Shown here: in pieces, positions 1 to 6,632 of the stretch
How the letters are laid out: every line of letters starts with the position of its first letter
How positions within the stretch are numbered: position 1 is the first letter of the stretch
Assembly (NCBI RefSeq): GCF_003014715.1
Contig: NZ_PYAV01000003.1
Coordinates: 62,001-126,000 of the forward strand
Length of the DNA: 64,000 nucleotides
Direction: 5' to 3'
Source of the DNA: Salsuginibacillus halophilus
GTDB taxonomy: Bacteria; Bacillota; Bacilli; Bacillales; Marinococcaceae
Notes under the pieces: generated by a model
What the model was told of the DNA's origin: nothing
The model's input: the letters and a program-made list of their open reading frames with translations, nothing else
The model's database searches: none
Made by a program: the position numbers and the translations under genes

Positions 1-127
1 CAGCGCGAGCCGAAAATCCCGCAGGCAGTGACTTTCTGCCGAGGAAGTTGAGGCCGTGCCTGGGGCAAGCGTCCGCCGAAAAAGCGACGTTAGCCCCCGC
101 TTTATTTAAAAGTTTGTATACCCGCTG
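1..127 (+). repeat. Composite repeat, copy A (right part only)
   Basis: The window starts inside a repeat whose right half recurs at 4900-5134, 33596-33753 and 51632-51857. Shared landmarks are the run GCAGGCAGTGAC followed by TTCTGCCGAGGAAGTTGAG, then AAGCGTCCGCCGAAAA, a GCGACGT-TAGCC core, and the end TTTAAAAGTTTGT...CGCTG. This copy is the short form: it lacks an insert of about 85 nt present in the copies at 4557 and 51335. Its right end lies 3 nt from the A-tract that is the T-tract of the minus-strand ppa terminator. Confidence 0.8.
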
Positions 128-130
128 CGT

Positions 131-161
131 AAAAAAGCCTCCAAAAATTGGAGGCCTTTTT
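131..161 (-). terminator. ppa intrinsic terminator
   Basis: GCCTCC (137-142) pairs with GGAGGC (150-155) around an AT-rich loop, with A6 on one side and T5 on the other, so it could work on both strands. It directly follows the ppa stop codon on the minus strand. Confidence 0.85.
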
Positions 162-162
162 A

Positions 163-654
163 CTATTGGTTGTTGTAACGGTCAATGCAGTCTTCAACAA
201 GCTTTGCGGCAGCTTCTGCATCTTCCCAAGCACCAATTTCAGTTGTTTTATTTTCCAAGTCTTTGTACGTCTTAAAGAAATGAGCAACCTCTTCAAGCTT
301 ATGCTGAGGAATATCATTTAACGAAGTTACATTCTCAAAGCGCGGGTCTTCTGTCGGTACAGCGAGCAGTTTTTGATCTTCTTCGCCATCATCCACCATG
401 TTTAAATAACCAATCACACGGGATTCGATCATGCAGCCTGGGAACGTTGGGTTATTGACAAGTACAAGAATATCAAGTGGATCTTCGTCCAGAGCGAGTG
501 TTTTGTCTAAGTAGCCGTATTCTGCTGGGTAGAACATTGGAGAAAAGAGAACCCGATCAAGAACGTAAGCGCCTTTTTCTTTGTCAAATTCGTATTTGTT
601 TTGAGAGCCTGTTGGGATTTCTACAATTGCATCTACAATTTTGTTTTCAGCCAT
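163..654 (-). CDS. ppa: Inorganic pyrophosphatase, family I
   Basis: Hydrolyses pyrophosphate to two phosphates in the cytoplasm, pulling biosynthetic reactions forward. The 163-residue protein has the family I signature as D56-E-D-P-L-D61. Metal and substrate residues expected from the E. coli enzyme are present: E12, K20, E22, R34, Y46 and D88/D93/K95. This is not the family II (DHH-type) enzyme found in B. subtilis. The ATG start has a clear AAGGAGG site upstream. The gene has its own terminator and lies downstream of fer on the same strand, but a fer terminator separates the two. Confident. Confidence 0.95.
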   Translation of the reverse strand: MAENKIVDAIVEIPTGSQNKYEFDKEKGAYVLDRVLFSPMFYPAEYGYLDKTLALDEDPLDILVLVNNPTFPGCMIESRVIGYLNMVDDGEEDQKLLAVPTEDPRFENVTSLNDIPQHKLEEVAHFFKTYKDLENKTTEIGAWEDAEAAAKLVEDCIDRYNNQ

Positions 655-683
655 TTTGCTTCCTCCTTCAGTATGTACATCCG

Positions 684-710
684 AAAAGCCCGCCTTGAAA
701 ACGGGCTTTT
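684..710 (-). terminator. fer terminator
   Basis: AAAAGCCCG (684-692) pairs with CGGGCTTTT (702-710). It lies just beyond the fer stop on the minus strand and upstream of ppa. Confidence 0.75.
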
Positions 711-718
711 GCGAGCGT

Positions 719-970
<252 letters not shown>

Positions 971-1038
971 TTAATACCTCCTGTTAAGCAGTTAAATCAA
1001 CCTGGGCTGCAGGTGTAGTTCTTTTCGTTCTCAGTCAT

Positions 1039-1067
1039 ATTGTATGCCGAAAACTGCAACTTTTCAA
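1039..1067 (-). promoter_or_regulatory. Sigma-A-type promoter for fer
   Basis: On the minus strand, TTGAAA (1062-1067) and TACAAT (1039-1044) are separated by 17 nt, about 70 nt upstream of the fer start. Confidence 0.7.
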
Positions 1068-1238
1068 CAGTGCCATTTTGAATTCCTCTCGTTTTTCATG
1101 TGATATCCGGTAAAATTAAGCTTTAAACGTCATTTTCTATAAGATTGTAACGCTGGTGCTTCAGTCTTTTTTTGTATCCCCGGTCATGATAAACTTAAAA
1201 AAACTGTTCGAACCCCCGCGAAAAAGGATGTGCCCGTC

Positions 1239-2312
1239 ATGCAGACCCGCTTTAGTTCCATGCTCCTCCTTCACATGCTCGAAAAAGTTGAGACATTTCG
1301 AACACCGCGCTCCGTTTATCATATCGTCACCGGCAAACGCTCTGCACAAACGTTGCAGGATGCACGTTGGTTTCATCTTGATCACTGGTTTCACATCTAT
1401 CCGCATTGGCGTGAAGCTGCATTTTACACTGAGATTGATGCCGCTCTAAAAACCGGTTGGCTTGCACTTGAGGAAGAAGGGATGTACAGCGTTACACCTG
1501 CCGGTCGGGCACAGCTTCAAATGTATCAAAAAGATCAGCCTTTTCCTGCTGCTGTTAACGGATGGCGCTTTGCAGCAGGCTCTCGCGCTTTTTGGCCTCG
1601 CCTCCATTTAGCTGTACATACGCTCTCTCATTTAGCTGCCAAAGAGACAAGCTTTCGTCCGGCGGAAGGGTCCGCACAAGTTCAGCAGTATATCAAGGCA
1701 TGGCTTAAAGGGCAGCGCTCTACATATCAAGAACTCGCAGCGAATTTGTACAGCGAGTTGGAACGAATGCTTCAAGAGCTGCCGGCTTCTTCTGCAGCGT
1801 CAGCTGCGGGCAGGTTAAGTGGCTTGGGAATGTCAGGACGTACGCTCGGGCAGCTTGCGGTCTCGCTTAATCTTGAAGAAGAAAGGGTGAAAATCGAATG
1901 GCTGAATGCTTTGCACTTTATTCTCCAAACGTTAACGAAAGACCCTGGAGACTATCCTTTACTTGCTTCACTTGCCGCTGATATTTTAGCGCAGCCCCGG
2001 CTGACTTATTCGGCATCACAAACGTATCGGCTGCTACAAAAAGGAATGAATTTAACAGAAATTTCAGCACATCGTGGTTTGAAAAATGGAACGGTTGAGG
2101 ACCATTTCGTAGAGATTGCCGGGGAAGCAGATGATTTTCCTTTATATGAATATGTGTCTCCACAAATTGTTGAACATGTCCGGCAGACGGTGAATGACTT
2201 AGAAACGAAAAAGCTGCGAGCGGTCAAAGAAGCGATTGAGGCGTCCGGGCAGGTAGTGAGCTATTTTCAGCTGCGGCTTGCATTATCAACAGGAGAGGAG
2301 ATGAAGCGGTGA
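1239..2312 (+). CDS. ypbB: YpbB-like helix-turn-helix protein
   Basis: A 357-residue protein of the YpbB family, found upstream of recQ in many Bacillaceae. Its biochemical role is not established; the position suggests a part in DNA metabolism or regulation. The C-terminal part (about residues 250-285, around GMNLTEISAHRGLKNGTVE) looks like a helix-turn-helix. An in-frame GTG lies at 1230, but AAGGA at 1224-1228 sits 10 nt before the ATG at 1239 and only 1 nt before the GTG, so 1239 is preferred. The stop overlaps the recQ start, indicating translational coupling. Confidence 0.85.
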   Translation: MQTRFSSMLLLHMLEKVETFRTPRSVYHIVTGKRSAQTLQDARWFHLDHWFHIYPHWREAAFYTEIDAALKTGWLALEEEGMYSVTPAGRAQLQMYQKDQPFPAAVNGWRFAAGSRAFWPRLHLAVHTLSHLAAKETSFRPAEGSAQVQQYIKAWLKGQRSTYQELAANLYSELERMLQELPASSAASAAGRLSGLGMSGRTLGQLAVSLNLEEERVKIEWLNALHFILQTLTKDPGDYPLLASLAADILAQPRLTYSASQTYRLLQKGMNLTEISAHRGLKNGTVEDHFVEIAGEADDFPLYEYVSPQIVEHVRQTVNDLETKKLRAVKEAIEASGQVVSYFQLRLALSTGEEMKR

Positions 2313-3859
2313 GAATGTCACTTGAAGAAGGACTGCACCGATTTTTTGGTTTTGAGAACTTTCGGCCGGGTCAAAAAGCCATTATTGAAGATGTCATGCA
2401 CGGACGTGACTGTCTCGCAGTGCTCCCGACGGGTGGCGGAAAATCGTTGTTATACCAGCTTCCTGCGCTGCTGTCTGATGGGCTTGCAATCATTGTCTCA
2501 CCGTTAATTGCTTTAATGGAGGATCAGGTGCAGGAACTGCGTGCTTTTCGTATGAAGCAGGCGGTCTGTTTACACAGTGGTTTATCCCAACAAGAACGAA
2601 AAGTCCGGCTTCATGCAATTGAAAGTTTAAAGCTATTATATTTATCGCCGGAAATGTTGTCGCAGCCGTGGATGCAGCGTCTCTTGAAACATCAAAAGTT
2701 ATCGTTTGTTGCTGTAGATGAGGCCCACTGCATTTCACAGTGGGGCCATGAGTTTCGTCCGGACTATCAAATGCTCGGGCACGTGCTTGAAGTCTTTGGA
2801 AGACCGCCGGTTTTAGCATTAACCGCTACTGCTACGCCAGCGGTCCGTGAAGACATTTATACAGCGCTTCGTATGAAAGAAAACGCCCGGATTCATTTGT
2901 TTTCCTTGGATCGGACAAACATTCGATTGTTTGGAGAAAGTGTGATGGATGAGAAAGAGAAGCAGACACGCTTATTTACGATACTGCATCATTTTCAACG
3001 CCCGGTGCTCGTTTATGTGATGAGCCGCAGCCGGGCTGAAGCACTTGCCGAACGGGCAGCTGAAGCATTGAACCTCCGGACGGCTTATTACCACGGAGGA
3101 ATGGACGCTGCTGACCGGCAGAATATTCAAGCTCAGTTTTTAGCGGATGAATTGGATGTTGTCATTTGCACGAGCGCGTTTGGTATGGGCATCAATAAGC
3201 CTGATGTCGCAGCTGTCATTCATTATCACATGCCTTCAAATATTGAAAGTTATATGCAGGAGATCGGGCGTGCCGGACGAAGTGGTAAAGATAGTGCAGC
3301 GGTGGTTTTGTATGCACCCGGCGATGAGAATTTACCGCATGATATGATGCTGGGCGAGTTTCCTCCGCCAGCAGCAGCACGCATGTTACTTGAAGACACT
3401 TCCTTGCACGGGGCGCTTTTAACTGAAGTGGAAAAGCAGGCTCAAGGGATCGGTCTTTCAGAGGTGCAGGCGCGTTATGTTGTGTATCAGCTCTTTAAAG
3501 CAGGGTGTTTTCATTCAACAAATGAAATGAAGCAGCTCTCTAGGCCTGCTGTTGAAAATGTTGTTCGCGAGTTAAGTGATCGGATAATGAAACGGAGGAA
3601 GGAAAAAGAAGCCCAAATTGAAGAGGTGAAGGCTTATATATTGTTTACAGGATGCAGGCGCCAAAAACTGCTTGCCCACTTTAACGAGGAGACGGTGCTG
3701 CAGGATGCTTCAATTTGTTGTGATCACTGCTTGGCTGTCTGGCCACCTGGAAGTGAAAAAGTAAGGGATCGCGAAGATTTGAGCTGGCAGGGCCGGTTGC
3801 AAAAATTGTTACTGCCTGACAAACGTTCGAATGAAAAAGGAGGTTTTGGTCATGAGTGA
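2309..3859 (+). CDS. recQ: RecQ-family ATP-dependent DNA helicase (RecS-like)
   Basis: A 3'-5' superfamily 2 helicase for recombination and fork repair. Visible motifs: FRPGQ ending at Q22 (motif 0), Walker A TGGGKS at 41-46, DEAH at 137-140, and the arginine-finger motif QEIGRAGRSG in the second RecA lobe. C449, C470/C471 and C474 form the RecQ zinc-binding subdomain. At 516 residues it lacks room for a C-terminal HRDC domain, so it resembles the short RecS type rather than E. coli RecQ. The GTG start at 2309 has AGGAGAGGAG 8 nt upstream and overlaps the ypbB stop. Its end overlaps the next gene by 8 nt. Confidence 0.93.
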   Translation: MRMSLEEGLHRFFGFENFRPGQKAIIEDVMHGRDCLAVLPTGGGKSLLYQLPALLSDGLAIIVSPLIALMEDQVQELRAFRMKQAVCLHSGLSQQERKVRLHAIESLKLLYLSPEMLSQPWMQRLLKHQKLSFVAVDEAHCISQWGHEFRPDYQMLGHVLEVFGRPPVLALTATATPAVREDIYTALRMKENARIHLFSLDRTNIRLFGESVMDEKEKQTRLFTILHHFQRPVLVYVMSRSRAEALAERAAEALNLRTAYYHGGMDAADRQNIQAQFLADELDVVICTSAFGMGINKPDVAAVIHYHMPSNIESYMQEIGRAGRSGKDSAAVVLYAPGDENLPHDMMLGEFPPPAAARMLLEDTSLHGALLTEVEKQAQGIGLSEVQARYVVYQLFKAGCFHSTNEMKQLSRPAVENVVRELSDRIMKRRKEKEAQIEEVKAYILFTGCRRQKLLAHFNEETVLQDASICCDHCLAVWPPGSEKVRDREDLSWQGRLQKLLLPDKRSNEKGGFGHE

Positions 3860-4085
3860 AGAACGATACGAAACGAAAGATCAGGCCGCCTCACTGCGCC
3901 GGCAAGTGCAAAAAACGAAGCAGAAAACTGAAGTAGATCAACTTCCTCCGCGTCGTGAAGTGCATCAAGGCAGAAAAAAAACGAAAGTGCGTTGGAGCCT
4001 TCCGTTTGTTCGGTTTTTTCTCGTTTTGTTTATTTTGTTTGTCATACTTACTTTAGCGTTTCCTGTCTGGCGAATGTGGTTGTAA
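3852..4085 (+). CDS. Small single-pass membrane protein, YpbE-like without LysM
   Basis: The 77-residue product has a basic, hydrophilic N-terminal half and one transmembrane segment near residues 50-70, ending five or six residues later. From memory, B. subtilis YpbE follows recQ/ypbD and has a similar stretch (a PxR-xxVHQ-like run before its membrane helix), then a long linker and a LysM domain. Here the protein stops after the helix, so it looks like a YpbE counterpart without the extracellular part. AAAGGAGG lies 9 nt before ATG 3852; the frame opens earlier at 3831. It is the last gene of the ypbB-recQ operon. The family assignment is tentative. Confidence 0.7.
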   Translation: MSEERYETKDQAASLRRQVQKTKQKTEVDQLPPRREVHQGRKKTKVRWSLPFVRFFLVLFILFVILTLAFPVWRMWL

Positions 4086-4114
4086 AAGAAGCCATCATGA
4101 TGAAGGGTGCTGCA

Positions 4115-4162
4115 GGGTGTGTGCGTTGATCTAAGTAAATAAAAGGATCAACGCACACACCC
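4115..4162. terminator. Long perfect hairpin between convergent genes
   Basis: GGGTGTGTGCGTTGATC (4115-4131) and its exact reverse complement (4146-4162) form a 17-bp stem with a 14-nt loop. It lies between the end of the recQ operon and the convergent small gene at 4148-4360, whose stop codon is in the right arm. No T-tract follows on either strand, so classical intrinsic termination is uncertain. It may act as a bidirectional terminator or 3' stabiliser. Confidence 0.6.
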
Positions 4163-4360
4163 GAACAAAAGAATGTTTCTACGCGGATAACACTTTCCTT
4201 GAATTGTGATATGCAGCGCAGAGTAGGCTTGTGGTCTTCCAAAAGCCTTAGACTGAAACGTTTGCAGGCAATAAACCTCAACAGGCAGCCCCCATTGATA
4301 ATGCGTGCCAAGTTCTTCGTCTCGTACGAGGGACTGGTGTTTTAATTTTTTCGTATGCAT
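4148..4360 (-). CDS. Small hypothetical protein
   Basis: Encodes a basic 70-residue protein that I do not recognise. It is rich in Lys, Arg, Gln and Tyr, has two cysteines besides one near the C-terminus, and has no signal peptide or clear membrane helix. It is supported as a real gene by a GGAGGG site (4366-4371) 5 nt before the ATG and by a minus-strand promoter TTGAAT-N17-TAAAAT (4400-4428). An in-frame ATG 8 codons upstream lacks a ribosome site. It is convergent with the recQ operon and ends inside the 17-bp hairpin. Confidence 0.55.
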   Translation of the reverse strand: MHTKKLKHQSLVRDEELGTHYQWGLPVEVYCLQTFQSKAFGRPQAYSALHITIQGKCYPRRNILLFGCVR

Positions 4361-4399
4361 GGCATCCCTCCGTTCATCATTCAAACAGGATATATTTTT

Positions 4400-4428
4400 A
4401 TTTTACTGAATATTTTGTGAAAATTCAA
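4400..4428 (-). promoter_or_regulatory. Promoter for the small gene at 4148-4360
   Basis: Reading the minus strand, TTGAAT (4423-4428) and TAAAAT (4400-4405) are 17 nt apart, 40 nt upstream of the preferred start. Confidence 0.6.
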
Positions 4429-4556
4429 TGAGAAACTCTTATGTTTAAACCTAAAAAATTCCTGTTTGTTTAGAACGAATGAATTTCCTCATTATGAAGT
4501 TGATTTAGAACAGATTGAGAAGGTCAGTGAACGAGGGTTGTTATACAAGCGGATTT

Positions 4557-5134
4557 CAGACTGTCGACAAAGTACAAAATTTAAAATTCATGCACAGCTT
4601 ATTGCTCCGAACCGCGGGCTCCACTTAAAAACTGAACCATGAACGTGACCTTCGCTTCAGACGGACGCTTTCCCGAGGGCTTGGCTTCAGCTAACTTGTT
4701 CGATTTGATTACCAATCGAACAAGTGGATCTTCAGCCTGCGCTTGATCCTCTGGGAGTCGCCGTCATTCGCATCGGTCACTTGTCAATTTAAAGATCATC
4801 TAGCATTTCGGATGTATAGGGTTCGTTTGCTTATTCATGGAGCATCATGATGAAGCGGATTTATGTAGCTATTGCTGCTTGGTCGAAAAGATCTTTACAA
4901 TTCATAACGGTTAAATAACGCAAGGCTGAGGAGCATCGAACAGTACGAGCGAAAATCCCGCAGGCAGTGATGTTCTGCCGAGGAAGTTGAGGTGTTACAA
5001 GAGGTTAAGAAGACACGTTGAAATCAAGCGTTAGCGCAGATCAAACCGATGTCGAACTTGTGCCCTCCGGGTGCAAGCGTCCGCCGAAAAGCGACGTCAG
5101 CCTTTATTTTTCTTAAAAGTTTGTCTACACGCTG
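4557..5134 (+). repeat. Composite repeat, copy B (578 bp)
   Basis: Most complete copy. The left end CAGACTGTCGACAAAGT and the reverse complement of the right end, CAGCGTGTAGACAAACTT, form an imperfect terminal inverted repeat. Inside are a palindromic module bounded by GTGACC and GGTCAC (about 4645-4772), an AT-rich spacer ending in GATCTTTACAATT, and a second module starting AAGGCTGA and ending GTCAGCC. Copy D at 51335 follows the same plan. No substantial reading frame is present. The rest of the gene-free stretch 4381-5164 holds only the promoter above and the terminator stem below. Confidence 0.8.
4695..4724. repeat. Nested perfect hairpin in copy B
   Basis: CTTGTTCGATT (4695-4705) and its exact complement AATCGAACAAG (4714-4724) form an 11-bp stem with an 8-nt loop at the centre of the GTGACC...GGTCAC module. 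Copy D lacks this inner arm. Confidence 0.7.
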
Positions 5135-5135
5135 G

Positions 5136-5161
5136 AACCAGCTTTACTATACAAGCTGGTT
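5136..5161 (-). terminator. Terminator-like stem of the small membrane gene
   Basis: AACCAGCTT (5136-5144) pairs perfectly with AAGCTGGTT (5153-5161), just past the stop of the minus-strand gene at 5165. On the minus strand the expected T-tract is missing: repeat copy B begins 1 nt after the stem. Confidence 0.6.
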
Positions 5162-5164
5162 TTG

Positions 5165-5380
5165 TTATGTGTGTTGAATTTCTTTCAGCGTGAAGTCGTA
5201 GTCTTCTGGGTCGTCTTCAGTGGGTGCGGCAAGAAGTAAACCGAGAAAACAAAGGAAGACCCCTATACCCATAAAAACGAATGAGATTGTTAATTTTTTC
5301 TTCTTTAATAATAGGACGAGAAGTGTAACAAAACCAACACCAAACGAAGCTGTTCCCAATAAAAATACGGTTAAGTCCAT
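5165..5380 (-). CDS. Small two-helix membrane protein
   Basis: A 71-residue protein with two hydrophobic helices (about residues 4-25 and 32-52) joined by a KKKK loop, and an acidic 18-residue tail. By the positive-inside rule the Lys loop is probably cytoplasmic, which would put both termini outside. AAGGA lies 9 nt before the ATG, and a promoter TTGCCG-N17-TATAAT (5416-5444) lies upstream on the same strand. I do not recognise the family. It appears to be monocistronic. Confidence 0.65.
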   Translation of the reverse strand: MDLTVFLLGTASFGVGFVTLLVLLLKKKKLTISFVFMGIGVFLCFLGLLLAAPTEDDPEDYDFTLKEIQHT

Positions 5381-5415
5381 GCTGCATCTTCCTTACAACG
5401 TTAATCTTTTTCTCC

Positions 5416-5444
5416 ATTATATAGAAAGATGTAAAGCCCGGCAA
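5416..5444 (-). promoter_or_regulatory. Promoter for the 5165-5380 gene
   Basis: On the minus strand TTGCCG (5439-5444), a 17-nt spacer and TATAAT (5416-5421) lie 36 nt upstream of the start codon. Confidence 0.65.
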
Positions 5445-5516
5445 TTCCACAAAGAATCAAATATCTTGCGCGTTCATAAATTGACAGAAATATTTTTAAA
5501 TTTTTGTTGTAAAATA

Positions 5517-5542
5517 AGTTGACTTTTTATCAACTGTTATAA
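5517..5542 (+). promoter_or_regulatory. Palindrome and -10 box upstream of the YhfH-like gene
   Basis: AGTTGA, a 7-nt gap, then TCAACT form an inverted repeat ending directly before GTTATAAT, a likely -10 box. TTGACT inside the palindrome is only 13 nt from TATAAT, too close for a normal -35, so the palindrome may be an operator. Tentative. Confidence 0.4.
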
Positions 5543-5580
5543 TACAATGTTATTAACACAAAGCGAAAGGGGAATAAACG

Positions 5581-5709
5581 ATGGAACCAGCAATGAAGTT
5601 TTTCCGTGAACTCCCGCCAAAACGGTGCAGAAGCTGTGGAAGCAAAATGAAAGAGCAGGCAGAATCTTACATTGATGATTGTGAAACCTGCGCGCATAAA
5701 AACTTGTAA
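5581..5709 (+). CDS. YhfH-family zinc-finger-like small protein
   Basis: Encodes a 42-residue protein: an N-terminal FFRELPPK-like run followed by four cysteines in two pairs, CRSC (residues 16-19) and CETC (34-37). This matches my memory of the Bacillus YhfH family, very small proteins with a probable zinc-binding site and unknown function. AAAGGGGA lies 8 nt before the ATG and a strong terminator follows at once, so it is a stand-alone transcript. Confidence 0.75.
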   Translation: MEPAMKFFRELPPKRCRSCGSKMKEQAESYIDDCETCAHKNL

Positions 5710-5734
5710 AGCAGCCACCGAGGCTGCTTTTTTT
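5708..5734 (+). terminator. Terminator of the YhfH-like gene
   Basis: AAAGCAGCC (5708-5716) pairs with GGCTGCTTT (5722-5730), followed by four more T residues. Confidence 0.85.
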
Positions 5735-5849
5735 CGTTATTTGTTTCATCTGTTACATAACAAAGGGTGTAAACACGATGATCCATGTTCAACGTTTAAT
5801 CAGTTATGATAAAATATGTATGATTTTTCGTTGGGAATGGGGCGCTGAT

Positions 5850-6575
5850 ATGAATGTAGCGATAGGACTCTTCGCTTTAAGTATCATTGCCGTGGGCTGG
5901 GTCGCTTATGAAACGCGGCACTGCCGTGTACGTTATCATCAATTTGGAAACGGTCATACCGACGTGGTGCGGGTGTTGTTTTTATCTGATCTTCATAACC
6001 GGCGTTTGTCAAAACGAATGCTCGCAAAGCTGCCTCCGGTTGATGGGGTTATTATTGGTGGGGATTTAGCTGAAGTTTCGACTCCTTTTAGCCGTGTTGT
6101 AACGAACATGAACCGTTTGTCGCAGGTAGGTCCGGTCTATGTGGTAACCGGTAATCATGATATGAAACGGGGCAGGTCATTTTTACATAAACTCGTAACT
6201 GATGCAGGTGTGCATTTGTTAGAAAATGAAACCATCTATTTAAAAGGGCAGGTTAAGCTCACAGGATTAAGTTATACGACAGAAATTTCAGATATGCAAA
6301 GGTGCAGTAAGTTGTACCATGTTATTGTAGCGCATGACCCTGTGCGTGCTGAAGCGTATCAACAAAAGGGCAGCGGAGCCGATCTTTTACTTGCCGGTCA
6401 TACGCACGGCGGCCAGATTCGCCTGGGGAAAATCGGGCTTAAGCGGAAGGGCGGGTTGTACAACTGCGGTCGAGCAAAGCTTTTAATTTCAAATGGTGTT
6501 GGTACTACAAAACTGCCGGTGCGTTTCAATGCCCCTGCAGAAATGCATGTCATTGAAATTTCCCATGAGTTGTGA
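5850..6575 (+). CDS. ypbG: Metallophosphoesterase, YpbG-like, membrane-anchored
   Basis: Calcineurin-like phosphoesterase with an N-terminal signal anchor (about residues 2-20). Metal-binding motifs occur in order: SDLHN, GGDL, GNHD, AHDP and GHTHGGQ, so the two-metal centre looks complete. The substrate is unknown; homologues act on various phosphodiesters. The frame opens at 5778, but a -10-like TATGAT lies near 5806-5811 and GGGG lies 8 nt before ATG 5850, so the 241-residue form is preferred. Its location before ypbH/gudB matches the B. subtilis order recalled for ypbG. Confidence 0.82.
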   Translation: MNVAIGLFALSIIAVGWVAYETRHCRVRYHQFGNGHTDVVRVLFLSDLHNRRLSKRMLAKLPPVDGVIIGGDLAEVSTPFSRVVTNMNRLSQVGPVYVVTGNHDMKRGRSFLHKLVTDAGVHLLENETIYLKGQVKLTGLSYTTEISDMQRCSKLYHVIVAHDPVRAEAYQQKGSGADLLLAGHTHGGQIRLGKIGLKRKGGLYNCGRAKLLISNGVGTTKLPVRFNAPAEMHVIEISHEL

Positions 6576-6576
6576 T

Positions 6577-6605
6577 TTTACACGACTCGTTCTCTCCTCT
6601 ATACT
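6577..6605 (+). promoter_or_regulatory. Promoter with spacer palindrome for the MerR/B12 gene
   Basis: TTTACA (6577-6582) and TATACT (6600-6605) are 17 nt apart. The spacer carries the palindrome ACGA-C-TCGT (6582-6590). MerR-family operators commonly lie at or between the -35 and -10 boxes, so autoregulation is possible but inferred. Confidence 0.7.
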
Positions 6606-6632
6606 AAAAGAAAAGTCGATCGGGGGAGACTG

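Noticed and set aside
4476-4641. Open stretch of about 54 codons running into repeat copy B
   Set aside because: No start codon with a ribosome site. It might be a relic of a gene disrupted by the repeat, but there is no recognisable homology, so it is not called a pseudogene.
4557-5134. CRISPR array or tRNA cluster in the repeat-rich intergenic regions
   Set aside because: Copies are hundreds of bases long and tens of kilobases apart, with no regular spacers. No cloverleaf with a TTCRANY-type arm was seen.
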